A stretch of DNA of 55,836 nucleotides, from assembly GCA_024508725.1 (NCBI GenBank), contig JANINS010000001.1:1-55836 (forward strand), given 5' to 3'. The notes below the pieces were generated by a model. The model searched no databases and had not been told where the DNA came from. It saw only the letters and a program-made list of their open reading frames with translations. Positions within the stretch are counted from its first letter, which is position 1, and each line of letters begins with the position of its first letter. Origin of the DNA: Chitinophagaceae bacterium (GTDB lineage: Bacteria > Bacteroidota > Bacteroidia > Chitinophagales > Chitinophagaceae). This document shows, in pieces, positions 17,500-26,081 of the stretch. Both the position numbers and the translations under genes were made by a program.

Positions 17500-17850
17500 T
17501 TAGGCCCGGAGCGTTGCTCGGGACTTGATCTTTTTATGCGGTCTTTCCTTATTGTAATTCATCATCCATTCTTCTGCCTTTTCCCTTACGTCTGCAAGTG
17601 TTGTAAAAACATAAGCGTTTAATAACTCCTTTCTGATGTTTCCATTGCATCTTTCTAGATAAGCGTTTTGCATGGGCTTGCCTGGTTGTATAAACACCAG
17701 GGTAATCTTGTTTTGCCTAGCGACAGATCTGCTTTGATGTGTAACAATTCTCTGTTGTAATCATCCACAATGTTGAGCAGCCTGTACCTTCTTCCATCCC
17801 AAAACGTATCACTCATAAAGTCGATGGAAAGAGAAAACCGGTCTTGACCT
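17500..17850 (-). pseudogene. IS3-family transposase remnant (integrase core), frameshifted
   Basis: The last 65 codons (17500-17697) read as the C-terminal rve region of an IS3-type OrfB: QPGKPMQNAYLERCNGNIRK holds the catalytic Glu, and the tail NYNKERPHKKIKSRATLRA is the usual end. Upstream on the same strand but in another frame (about 17700-17850) are the DFMSDTFWDGRRYR and NIVDDYNRELLHIKADLSLG segments with the other catalytic Asp region. Sequence between these blocks is missing and the 5' half is gone, so the element is dead. It abuts the histidine kinase gene at 17987, whose open frame runs back into it. Confidence 0.85.
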
Positions 17851-17986
17851 TGGCTTGGTATCCCTGAAGTTAACTACAAAGATTCTTCAACCATTTGACC
17901 GAGCAACCCAGGTTCTCCTACCGTGTAAACGGTATCCCGGGTTATCTTTCTCTGTTTATATTTATCGCACAAATCAATACCGCACC

Positions 17987-19876
17987 GTGTTATACCGTAC
18001 CCCCTCCGCATCTTTACTGGTGGTTCTCCTTACTATGCTGGCAGCAGCCTGTACAAAAGCCAGGGATCAGAACGAGCAACAGGTAAACCAATGGTACCTG
18101 CATGTAAACAAAATGCGCTACACACAGGGCGATTCGATGCTGTTCTATGCTGCATTGATGGAAGAAAAAACAGGTGCATTATCCAGAGAATACCAGGCAA
18201 TGCCTTTGATCGCTAAAGGCATGCATTACAGCCGCAAGTCTAAGTTCGACAGTGCTCTCTTTTATTTTAAAGAAGCCCTGCAAACACTGGGTACATCCAC
18301 GGCAGACTCGCTGGTGGGTAAAGCTTATAACGGCATCGGTAACGTGTACAAGAACACGGGCAACTACCCTGCAGCCATCGCCCATTTGCAACAAGCCTTG
18401 CAGTATTTTACCAAAGCAGGGTATACCGAAGGAGTGGCAGGTGTACACTCCAACCTGGGGCAAACCTACCAGCTGAAAGAGGACCTGGCAAATTCCAAAG
18501 CACACCTGAAACTGGCAATAGGCACACTGCATGATAACCGCTTGTCCAACGCCTATCTCAATGCCCTGCATACACTGGCAAATGTGTATGCACAAAATGG
18601 CGAGATCGACAGTGCCCTCTGGACAGACAATGAAGGACTCTCGCTTGTAGCAGCCACCGGGTCCTCGCTTTTTCTTTCTCCTTTTTTTGATAACAAAGCC
18701 AAGTGCTTTGCAGAGAAAGGCATGTACGATAGCGCCAGCCTGTACTTTACAAGATCGTTCGCCATCGACTCGGCTTCGGGCAACCAAAAACTGGTGTCGG
18801 ACTCTTACCTCAACCGGGGAAGGCTTGCGATAAAACAACAACAATGGAGTACAGCGAAAGACCTGCTGGATAAGAGCATTGCCGTGGCAATGGCTGCCAA
18901 TTACCGATTGGGCAAGCAGGAAGGGTTGAAAGAGTTGGCATTACTAAGCACCAAACAAAATGATTATACCAAGGCCTACCAACACCAGGAAGCGTATGTA
19001 GCGTTGAAAGACAGCCTGCTGAACGAAAGCACCGAATCGCAGATCGCTGTTCTGCGAACACAGTTCGAAACAACGGAGAAGGAACAACAGATCGCTTTGC
19101 AACAGTCAGAACTGAAACAGCAAAGATTGTACATTGGTGGCATAGTGGTGCTGGCCGTTGCCGTGCTCCTGCTGATCTATAGCTATACCAAAAGAAAACA
19201 ACTGCAAAAACAGCAGGCTTTTGATGCAGCTATTCATCAGCAACAGGAGCAGGCAACGATAAGCATACTTACAGCCGAAGAAAGAGAACGCCAGCGGATC
19301 GCTGCAGACCTGCACGACGGCATCGGTCAAACGATGACGGCAGCCTGGCTCAACCTGCAGGCTGTATCGGCACGGCAACCCTCAAACACCGAAGATGCAT
19401 TGCTCATCAAAAAAACAACAGCGCTGGTAGGCGATAGTTGTGTAGAGCTGCGGCAGATCAGCCATAACATGATGCCCAATGTGCTGAACCGGAAAGGACT
19501 GGTAAATGCCTTGCGGGATTTTACCAGCCAGACAGATCATCACACACTTTCTGTAAGTTTCCAGGCAGATGATGAAACACTTTCACTCGACAGTACCACG
19601 AGCATCATATTGTACCGGGTAGTGCAGGAATGTATCAATAACGTGTTGAAGCACGCCAGGGCAACGGAGCTGGACATCTCTGTTTCGAGAGATGCCGGCG
19701 AACTATCGATCACCATCGAAGACAATGGTGTAGGTATTAACCCGCAGCAACTACAACAGTCAGAAGGCATCGGTATCCGTAACATCCGGTCGAGAATCGC
19801 CTATTTAAAAGGCAGCGTAGAGTGGAACAACACCGGCAACGGTACCGTAGTAGCCATTTACATACCCTTAGCATGA
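17987..19876 (+). CDS. TPR-containing sensor histidine kinase (HisKA_3 / HATPase_c)
   Basis: The frame is open from a TTG at 17855, but the first ~45 codons overlap the transposase remnant. GTG 17987 gives a neat lipoprotein-type signal (SLLVVLLTMLAAAC), so I prefer it; residue numbers here use that start. TPR repeats fill about residues 65-330 (for example AYNGIGNVYKNTGNYPAAIA), then a coiled-coil and one transmembrane helix (IGGIVVLAVAVLLLIYSY), then a HisKA_3 dimerisation domain with the phospho-His in RQRIAADLHDGIGQT, and HATPase_c with ECINNVLKHA, EDNGVGI and GIGIRNI. The N-terminal sensor is periplasmic. Its stop codon overlaps the next ATG (ATGA), so it is co-translated with the NarL-type regulator. 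Confidence 0.9.
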   Translation: MLYRTPSASLLVVLLTMLAAACTKARDQNEQQVNQWYLHVNKMRYTQGDSMLFYAALMEEKTGALSREYQAMPLIAKGMHYSRKSKFDSALFYFKEALQTLGTSTADSLVGKAYNGIGNVYKNTGNYPAAIAHLQQALQYFTKAGYTEGVAGVHSNLGQTYQLKEDLANSKAHLKLAIGTLHDNRLSNAYLNALHTLANVYAQNGEIDSALWTDNEGLSLVAATGSSLFLSPFFDNKAKCFAEKGMYDSASLYFTRSFAIDSASGNQKLVSDSYLNRGRLAIKQQQWSTAKDLLDKSIAVAMAANYRLGKQEGLKELALLSTKQNDYTKAYQHQEAYVALKDSLLNESTESQIAVLRTQFETTEKEQQIALQQSELKQQRLYIGGIVVLAVAVLLLIYSYTKRKQLQKQQAFDAAIHQQQEQATISILTAEERERQRIAADLHDGIGQTMTAAWLNLQAVSARQPSNTEDALLIKKTTALVGDSCVELRQISHNMMPNVLNRKGLVNALRDFTSQTDHHTLSVSFQADDETLSLDSTTSIILYRVVQECINNVLKHARATELDISVSRDAGELSITIEDNGVGINPQQLQQSEGIGIRNIRSRIAYLKGSVEWNNTGNGTVVAIYIPLA

Positions 19877-20526
19877 AGCAAAGCAACACCATACGTTTAG
19901 GTATTACCGACGATCACCAGATAGTGATTGATGGGTTGTGTGCGGTACTCAAAACCAACCCTTCGTTACACATCACCTGCACCGCCACCTCGGGTACCGA
20001 GATGCTGCAGAAGCTTACCCATACAGATGTAGATGTGTTGTTAACCGATGTGATGATGCCGGGGCTATCGGGGCAGGAATTTTCGATGCTGGTAAAACAG
20101 CGCTACCCACATATCAGGATCATCGCACTGAGCATGAGTGGGCAAGGCGGTGTGGTGGAAGAGATGATAGAACGGGCAGACATTTCAGGCTACCTGTTGA
20201 AGCAGGTGGGCATAGACGAGTTAACGCATGCGATTGAAAAAGTAGCCGGTGGTGGTCAATATTTCCAGGACTCTATTCTCGATGAGCTGAGCCGGCAAGA
20301 GCAGCTGCGTAAAAAGGTACAGGAGGTGCGGCTCACACCGAGGGAACGGCAGATCATTGCACTGATGGAAAAAGACCATTCGAACAAGCAGATCGCAGAA
20401 GCTTTAGACATTGCCGTGCGTACGGTAGAAACACACCGCAAGAACATCTTTCAAAAAACAGGCACCAATAACCTACTCACCCTGGTAAAATGGGCGTACG
20501 AACACCAGGTGCTGAAACCACGATAG
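19873..20526 (+). CDS. NarL/FixJ-type response regulator
   Basis: 217 residues from ATG 19873, which overlaps the kinase stop as ATGA; an ATG 51 bp earlier is in frame but lies inside the kinase gene. Receiver domain residues 5-120 with acidic pair D13-D14, phospho-acceptor D59 (VDVLLTDVMMPG), and conserved Ser/Thr and Lys (ALSMSG, YLLKQ). A LuxR-type HTH follows (about 150-210): LTPRERQIIALMEKDHSNKQ, then AVRTVETHRKNIFQKTGTNN. It is the cognate transcription factor of the preceding TPR kinase. Likely targets include the secreted-protein gene immediately downstream, but that is inference. Confidence 0.95.
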   Translation: MKQSNTIRLGITDDHQIVIDGLCAVLKTNPSLHITCTATSGTEMLQKLTHTDVDVLLTDVMMPGLSGQEFSMLVKQRYPHIRIIALSMSGQGGVVEEMIERADISGYLLKQVGIDELTHAIEKVAGGGQYFQDSILDELSRQEQLRKKVQEVRLTPRERQIIALMEKDHSNKQIAEALDIAVRTVETHRKNIFQKTGTNNLLTLVKWAYEHQVLKPR

Positions 20527-20531
20527 CAGCC

Positions 20532-20549
20532 ATACCGTAACAACGGTAT
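20532..20549 (+). terminator. Possible weak terminator after the kinase/regulator operon
   Basis: ataccgt aaca acggtat, a 7-bp perfect stem 6 bp beyond the regulator stop codon, followed by aattt. The short T run makes it weak. Confidence 0.35.
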
Positions 20550-20564
20550 AATTTGTAGCAGGCC

Positions 20565-20592
20565 GGTAAATTATGTTGCAGCATAATTTACC
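20565..20592 (+). promoter_or_regulatory. Hairpin covering the start region of the next gene
   Basis: ggtaaattatg (20565-20575) pairs perfectly with cataatttacc (20582-20592) across a 6-nt loop, ending 4 bp before ATG 20597 and containing an earlier in-frame ATG (20573). If transcribed, the 11-bp stem would hide the translation initiation region. Confidence 0.5.
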
Positions 20593-20596
20593 CGGT

Positions 20597-23437
20597 ATGA
20601 GATATTACATCCTTGTATTCCTTCTTATTGCAGTAGTGGCGGCAACCGCTCAAAATCCTGCGATTGTAAAAACCGTTACAGGCACTAACCTGGAACCATC
20701 TTCCGATGCAGTGCTGAACAAGCATGTTACGCCCTGGAACGGCAAGCTCTTTTTCCAGGGGAAAGGCAGTGCCACGCAGTGCCATCTTGCAATGACAGAT
20801 GGTACCACTGCAGGCACCGTTTTCATTAAAGACCTCGGCAATGTGGGAGATATCGATGGGATATATCCTGCACAGGATTTCGTGTATATAACAACACTTC
20901 AGTCTGAGATTGTAAGCACCAGCCCTTTTGTGATCAACTGGAAACGCAATCTGTGGAAGACCGATGGTACCGCTGCAGGAACGATATTACTCAAAAATTT
21001 CCCGACTGTTACGAGTACTACGAATACCGGCATATTTTACAGCAATGCCCAAAACACCGTAAACTGGAGCATCAGTGGAAACGTGATGTATTTTAACGGG
21101 TATGATGCTGCCAGTGGTGCGGAACTCTGGGTAACAGACGGAACCGCTGCAGGAACGATGCTGGTGAAAGATATTTACCCGGGAACCAACAGTGGTAACC
21201 CTTTGGGTTTTTGTAAAGTGGGCAGCACCACCTGCTTTGTAGCAAGGGATGCAGCCAATGGCTACCAGTTATGGAAAACAGATGGAACCAGTGCAGGCAC
21301 ACAGATCGTAACCATCATTAACCCTGCAGGTGCTATCGCAGAGTTTTACTTTGGATTGTACAAAGGCAAGATGTACTTCTTTGCAAACGATGGTGTAACC
21401 GGAGCAGAAGTATGGGGTACCGATGGCACCGCTGCAGGCACACAGTTGCTGAAAGATATTGTTGCAGGTAATAATGCCACGACAGGATCGGGCGGGGCAA
21501 GAACAGACATTTACTTTATCCAGGATGACAATTACCTCTACTTTCCCATTGAACGGTCTAAATACATCTGGCGAACAGATGGAACCACGGCAGGAACGAT
21601 ACAACTATCGGGTTTAATGAGCAGCCAGAACATTGCCGGCGCCATTGCCAAAGGCAAATACATGTACTGGCTGGATAATGTAACCACGCTGTATAAAACA
21701 GATGGAACACCATCGGGAACCGCATTGGTAAAAAACAGTTTACTACAGGCCACACAATTATACAGCTACCGCAATGCCGCATGGATGAACTGCAGGGGAT
21801 TTGCCAATAATAGCGATGCAGAGCCTTGGAGAAGTGATGGAACCGCAGCCAACACCGCAAGGGCTTTGGATGTTTTTCCTGGCGGAATATTCGGTATATA
21901 CAACAGCAGTGATCCGCAGGCATATTTTGAGCTGAATGGCTACCTGTATTTTTTTGCTTCGAACAGTACCGGCAAACACCTGTTTCGTTACGATGGAGAT
22001 ATGACCTTTAACGGATCGGTTACCGGGGCGAAATGGAGTGACAGCAGCAACTGGAACAGCATGATGCCGCCCGGCATTATCGACACTGCTTTGATCGGTG
22101 CAGGATTAACCGTGAATGTAAATGGTGCAAAAGCGTTTGCAGGAACCTTATTGATGAATGCAGGCAGCGCTATCAACCTTAACGCTGCTACTGACAGTTT
22201 ATTCATCGGTACCGAGTTGAAGGGAACTTCGGTAACGGGTAATGGCGTACTGGTGTTAAGAAGCAATTCTACTAATCCTTTGCAGTTAACCAGTGCTTTG
22301 AATGCCACCAACCTGAACGTACAGGGCAATGCATCGCTGGGTGCAGCATTAACCGTGCAAAACAACCTAAACCTTACCAATGCTGCACGGTTAATTGCCA
22401 ATAACAACAATGTGGTACTGAACGGAAACAGTTCCACTATAACAGGCGATGCAGGCAATTACATCGTTACCAATGGAACAGGGTCGTTAACTGTACAGGA
22501 CATGGGGACCGGCGGACGTGCAGGAAGTGTCGCATTCCCTATTGGTACCATCACATCGTACAACCCGGCCACCATTACTAATACAGGAACGATGGATGCT
22601 TTTAGCGTGAGGGTACAGCCCGGGGTAAATGCTGCTTATACAGGCGAAACACCATCAGGCGGCAACTACACAACAAACGCTGTAGCAGCCACATGGTTCA
22701 TTGACGAACAGGTGGCAGGAGGCAGCAATGCTAACGTTACTTTACAATGGAATGCCGCACAGGAATTACCGGGCTTCGACAGGTCTGCCAGCAGGATCGG
22801 GCATTATACCGGCGGAGCATGGCAAACCAGTACAGCAGGAGCCGCAACTGGAACCGATCCTTACACATTTACTGCCGCAGGATTCTCAGGCTTCTCTCCT
22901 TTTAGTGTGCTCAATGCAAACCCTGCGCTGCCATTACAGGATATACGCATCAGCCTGAAACGCTCGGGAAACAATAACCACCTCAACTGGTCGTTAACCA
23001 CTTCTTCCGCTGTGTCGATCGTAGCATTGCAACGTTCGGCAGATGCCACCAACTTCACTACTATCTTCTCTACCAGAGATGCACTTCCGCAGTCGTATAA
23101 CGATATACAAATGCTTTTCAGCAAACTGTATTATCGCCTCAAGATCGTATATATCGATGGAAGCGTAACCTACAGCAACCTGGTTTGGACAAAGAAAGAC
23201 CAGGCATCAACGGAGGTGTACCCAACAGCGATCACCGATCGATTCTATGTGCAATATGCGGCACCGGAACCAGCCAAGATCATGTTGTTCTCTACCGATG
23301 GAAAGATGATGCTGGCTCAACCGCTGCATCAAGGCACCAATACGATCAATGTTAAACAACTCCCGGCGGGAACGTGGTATTATACCATTGTAAATTTAGC
23401 CGGCGAGAGAACATCAGGAAGCGTTTTGAAATATTAA
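20597..23437 (+). CDS. Secreted ELWxxDGTxxGT-repeat protein with T9SS sorting domain
   Basis: 946 residues from ATG 20597, chosen because it begins a clean signal peptide (MRYYILVFLLIAVVAATAQ); an ATG at 20573 would add eight residues. Residues about 40-420 hold repeats of ~45-55 residues with signatures such as ELWVTDGTAAGTMLVKDI and NLWKTDGTAAGTILLKNF, a family of predicted beta-propeller-like secreted repeats. Then a beta-helix/autotransporter-like region (SNWNSMMPPGIIDTALIG onward, to about 700), a domain typical of Bacteroidota before the tail, and a C-terminal T9SS type A sorting domain (VYPTAITDRFYVQYA...LPAGTWYYTIVNLAGERTSG). It follows the two-component operon closely (70 bp) in the same direction. 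Confidence 0.93.
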   Translation: MRYYILVFLLIAVVAATAQNPAIVKTVTGTNLEPSSDAVLNKHVTPWNGKLFFQGKGSATQCHLAMTDGTTAGTVFIKDLGNVGDIDGIYPAQDFVYITTLQSEIVSTSPFVINWKRNLWKTDGTAAGTILLKNFPTVTSTTNTGIFYSNAQNTVNWSISGNVMYFNGYDAASGAELWVTDGTAAGTMLVKDIYPGTNSGNPLGFCKVGSTTCFVARDAANGYQLWKTDGTSAGTQIVTIINPAGAIAEFYFGLYKGKMYFFANDGVTGAEVWGTDGTAAGTQLLKDIVAGNNATTGSGGARTDIYFIQDDNYLYFPIERSKYIWRTDGTTAGTIQLSGLMSSQNIAGAIAKGKYMYWLDNVTTLYKTDGTPSGTALVKNSLLQATQLYSYRNAAWMNCRGFANNSDAEPWRSDGTAANTARALDVFPGGIFGIYNSSDPQAYFELNGYLYFFASNSTGKHLFRYDGDMTFNGSVTGAKWSDSSNWNSMMPPGIIDTALIGAGLTVNVNGAKAFAGTLLMNAGSAINLNAATDSLFIGTELKGTSVTGNGVLVLRSNSTNPLQLTSALNATNLNVQGNASLGAALTVQNNLNLTNAARLIANNNNVVLNGNSSTITGDAGNYIVTNGTGSLTVQDMGTGGRAGSVAFPIGTITSYNPATITNTGTMDAFSVRVQPGVNAAYTGETPSGGNYTTNAVAATWFIDEQVAGGSNANVTLQWNAAQELPGFDRSASRIGHYTGGAWQTSTAGAATGTDPYTFTAAGFSGFSPFSVLNANPALPLQDIRISLKRSGNNNHLNWSLTTSSAVSIVALQRSADATNFTTIFSTRDALPQSYNDIQMLFSKLYYRLKIVYIDGSVTYSNLVWTKKDQASTEVYPTAITDRFYVQYAAPEPAKIMLFSTDGKMMLAQPLHQGTNTINVKQLPAGTWYYTIVNLAGERTSGSVLKY

Positions 23438-23460
23438 CACATATTGATCCTTACCCTAGC

Positions 23461-23491
23461 ACCGGTTGACTTTGGTTAACCGGTTTTTTTA
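23461..23491 (+). terminator. Rho-independent terminator
   Basis: accggtt / aaccggt with loop, followed by seven T, 23 bp beyond the stop of the ELWxxDGT-repeat gene. Confidence 0.85.
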
Positions 23492-23656
23492 TTCCGTAAA
23501 CAGGCATGTATGACTCCCGGCGATTTGGGATTAGCTATTCGTTCTTCCAAATACATCGCTACAGCGAAATGAAATACCAAAATATTTTACGCGGTGTTTC
23601 CTGGTATGGCAGGCAAAACGGAACTTTAGCTTTCACAACATCGCCAAAAACAGCTC

Positions 23657-24082
23657 ATGAAACAATTATCTATCGCTTTACTCTCAGTCCTGTTCAGCAT
23701 TACATCAGCCCACACCCAAACAAAGGACATTGCCGAGATAAAACACCTGATGCAGCAATCCGCCACAGACTGGAACAACGCCAACCTCGACGGGTTTATG
23801 GCTTTATACGATACTGCAGCAACGTTCATGTTTTCTACCGGGCCGGTAGGTCTTGAGAAAATGCGAGCCAATTATGAACGGGGATTTTTTAAAGACGGTA
23901 AGCCGATTCAGCAACTGCGTTTCGAAGACCTGGAGGTGCGAATGCTTGGAACAGATCATGCGCTGTTAACCGGTAAGTTCGTCCTATGGGGCAACAACCT
24001 ACCCGACCGTAAAGGTATTTACTCGCTGGTGTTTGTAAAAAGAAATGGTAGCTGGAAAATACTGCACGACCACTCTTCGTAA
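23657..24082 (+). CDS. Exported NTF2-like protein (DUF4440/SnoaL-type)
   Basis: 141 residues with a signal peptide (MKQLSIALLSVLFSITSAHT). The mature part has the NTF2-like cone fold pattern: an N-terminal helix ending in WNNANLDGFMALYDTAATFM, a middle strand pair (QLRFEDLEVRMLGTDHALLT) and the closing YSLVFVKRNGSWKILHDHSS, which is the standard C-terminus of DUF4440/SgcJ-type proteins. The family binds small hydrophobic molecules or is catalytic; no ligand can be assigned. An overlapping 116-codon frame (23506) on the same strand is not real. It stands alone between a terminator and a convergent gene. Confidence 0.88.
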   Translation: MKQLSIALLSVLFSITSAHTQTKDIAEIKHLMQQSATDWNNANLDGFMALYDTAATFMFSTGPVGLEKMRANYERGFFKDGKPIQQLRFEDLEVRMLGTDHALLTGKFVLWGNNLPDRKGIYSLVFVKRNGSWKILHDHSS

Positions 24083-24107
24083 CAACTGGGACGGGTTTTA
24101 TCGATCA

Positions 24108-24584
24108 TTAATTCCTTAAGGCTTCCAATCCATTTTTATAATCAAACTGCAGGTCTTCATGCATCGCAGCAATGGCACCCTCTATCTTCTTGAGCTGTGC
24201 TTCATAAATATTATTCAATACTTTGGTTCTTCGCCAGGGCAGTTTCATTTGCTTAAATAAGCTGAGGTAATGCATGAGTATCTCCGCTTCTGCCACTTCG
24301 CTACCGGTGTAACGGATGTACTTCTTTGCATTACGCAATATTTTACGGATGGTTTTCTTCGCTAAAAATACACTCGAGGTATTCACCTGTGTAAAACCTT
24401 CGGTGATCTCAGCTTTTACAAGGGTGATGTATCCATCAAGGTCGTGAGACTGGAATAAGAGATAATCGAGCAGTTCCTTGTTCTCTTTCTTAAATCTTGC
24501 CAGCCGCAGGCATAGCTTTATCAATTCTTCTTTGGTAGAATGTTGTAACTGTTGTTTGATCTCCTGCGAGGTGGCAGCCTTCAT
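24108..24584 (-). CDS. Conserved-type helical protein of unknown function
   Basis: 158 residues from ATG 24584 (MKAATSQEIKQQLQHSTKEE...). The frame is open upstream to 24641, but that extension is unlike the rest and covers the divergent promoter. The protein is almost wholly helical and charged, with no membrane segment or signal: cytosolic. Features are KLCLRLARFKKENKELLDYL (leucine-rich helix), KKTIRKILRNAKKYIRYTG and a TEV/E-rich centre. No family with a known function was recognised. It is convergent with the NTF2-like gene. Confidence 0.75.
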   Translation of the reverse strand: MKAATSQEIKQQLQHSTKEELIKLCLRLARFKKENKELLDYLLFQSHDLDGYITLVKAEITEGFTQVNTSSVFLAKKTIRKILRNAKKYIRYTGSEVAEAEILMHYLSLFKQMKLPWRRTKVLNNIYEAQLKKIEGAIAAMHEDLQFDYKNGLEALRN

Positions 24585-24668
24585 AGGGCTAATGTACGGA
24601 ACGAGTGGATGTGGCGTTGAAAATGAAAAAGGGAAATGCAATTGATCGTGATGGTGTAGTTTTATCGC

Positions 24669-25937
24669 ATGCGTTTACCGATCGTTTTCCTGTTTATCGC
24701 CTGCACTACGTTTGTAAATGCCCAACTCACTACCAGAGAAGTGCCTGTCTCCGGCTTCAAAGGCAGTGCACAGTGTGCATGGCAGGCTTATACGGATTAT
24801 GTGAAAAAACAATCGGCAATGCCCGACTGTACAACCATTGCCACTACAGCCGATTTTTTACAGGTGAAGCAATATTTCATCATCGGTTCGTGGGTAGATA
24901 CAAAAGTGCGAACGCAACATAACGAGCTGCGCAACACCCGTCTTTACTATTTCATCACACTACAGCATAACGGCAACAAGTCCACTAACTGCAACACTGC
25001 AGATTACAAGGTAACGACTCCGTATTATGTTGACCGTACACGCAACACCACGATACAAGATATCCGGATCGCCACTGCCCTCTACGATAAATACGACCTG
25101 CTGAGCAGTGATGTTGCATTCGTAAAACAGAAAGGCAAATGGGGCATGATCGATCATTATGGTAATGTGAAGGTGCCACTTATTTATGACAGTCTCGCCA
25201 TGCATTCACTCGGCATTCGTGCACTGCAAGATGGTGAATGGAACATACTTGACTGGCGTACAGGCAAAAAGAAAAATACCAGGCAATATAGCCGCATTTC
25301 CAGCTCTTTCCCGAAGGTAAAAGACACACGCCTTGCTGCCGTAGAATACGAAGGCAAGCAAGGATTTATTAACGAGGCTTATGAAGAAGTAGTGCCTGCT
25401 ATTTACGATGAAGTGAAGGTGCTTGCTTTTATGTATGCCATCGGCAGGCGTAATGGGAAAACAGTATTGCTTGATGAACATACGGGCAAAGAACTTACAC
25501 CGCTGAAGTACGACGATATCCGCTACCATGCTGATGATTTACTATCTGTGGGCATCAGGAGCACCAATACTTATGGTTTTATAGATGGCAGCGGTAAAGA
25601 GGTACTGCCACCAGTGTACAACGAGATCGTTACTTACCTCGCTAAAGATGTGATCGGTGTAAAGAAGAATGGCATGTATGCTATTATGAACAAAAACACT
25701 TATCAAGCTGTTACGGGTTTCAAATACGAGAAGCTGAAAAGAATGTGGGGCGATACCATTATGGTGAAACAGGATGGCAAGTGGGGAGCTGTAAACAGTA
25801 AAGGCCAGGTGGTGATACCCATTAAGTTTGACGATGGCAATGACAAACTAAATGGTGATATCTATTTTAAGCTGAAAGATCAAACCGTATTGTTCAGAGA
25901 TAAGCAATGCGTGGAAGGTTGTTCGTTGCTGGAGTGA
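24669..25937 (+). CDS. Secreted WG-repeat protein
   Basis: 422 residues with a signal peptide (MRLPIVFLFIACTTFVNAQ). About residues 155-410 contain at least five WG (KWG) repeats: GKWGMIDHYGNVKVPLIYDS, KQGFINEAYEEVVPAIYDE, YGFIDGSGKEVLPPVYNE, GMYAIMNKNTYQAVTGFKYE and GKWGAVNSKGQVVIPIKFDD. Each is ~35-50 residues with the usual ...GxxVIPxxYDxI pattern. The N-terminal ~130 residues contain several Cys and are of unknown fold. WG-repeat proteins form beta-structures and are mostly of unknown function in Bacteroidota. There is no T9SS tail, so a periplasmic location is likely. Confidence 0.9.
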   Translation: MRLPIVFLFIACTTFVNAQLTTREVPVSGFKGSAQCAWQAYTDYVKKQSAMPDCTTIATTADFLQVKQYFIIGSWVDTKVRTQHNELRNTRLYYFITLQHNGNKSTNCNTADYKVTTPYYVDRTRNTTIQDIRIATALYDKYDLLSSDVAFVKQKGKWGMIDHYGNVKVPLIYDSLAMHSLGIRALQDGEWNILDWRTGKKKNTRQYSRISSSFPKVKDTRLAAVEYEGKQGFINEAYEEVVPAIYDEVKVLAFMYAIGRRNGKTVLLDEHTGKELTPLKYDDIRYHADDLLSVGIRSTNTYGFIDGSGKEVLPPVYNEIVTYLAKDVIGVKKNGMYAIMNKNTYQAVTGFKYEKLKRMWGDTIMVKQDGKWGAVNSKGQVVIPIKFDDGNDKLNGDIYFKLKDQTVLFRDKQCVEGCSLLE

Positions 25938-26042
25938 GTTATATATTGAAACGGAACCAGGTTACGTGTGTTCCTGTTCACCGTACATAACAATCACCTT
26001 ACCTGCCCATGTGAAAATAAGTGAATGGCAGCGGTGCTGGCT

Positions 26043-26050
26043 TATATTTG
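26043..26050 (+). promoter_or_regulatory. Bacteroidota -7 promoter element
   Basis: tatatttg is an exact TAnnTTTG match, 31 bp before the ATG at 26082. No clear -33 TTTG is found at the expected spacing. Confidence 0.5.
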
Positions 26051-26081
26051 TTCATTTACCAATTAAAACCAGACACCAACG

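Noticed and set aside
18179-18844. 221-codon minus-strand frame across the TPR kinase
   Set aside because: It lies entirely opposite well-supported TPR coding sequence, has no domain, and is a side effect of codon use.
23506-23856. 116-codon plus-strand frame before the NTF2-like gene
   Set aside because: Overlaps the NTF2-like gene in another frame and lacks any protein-like signature; the 23657 frame has a signal peptide and family motifs.
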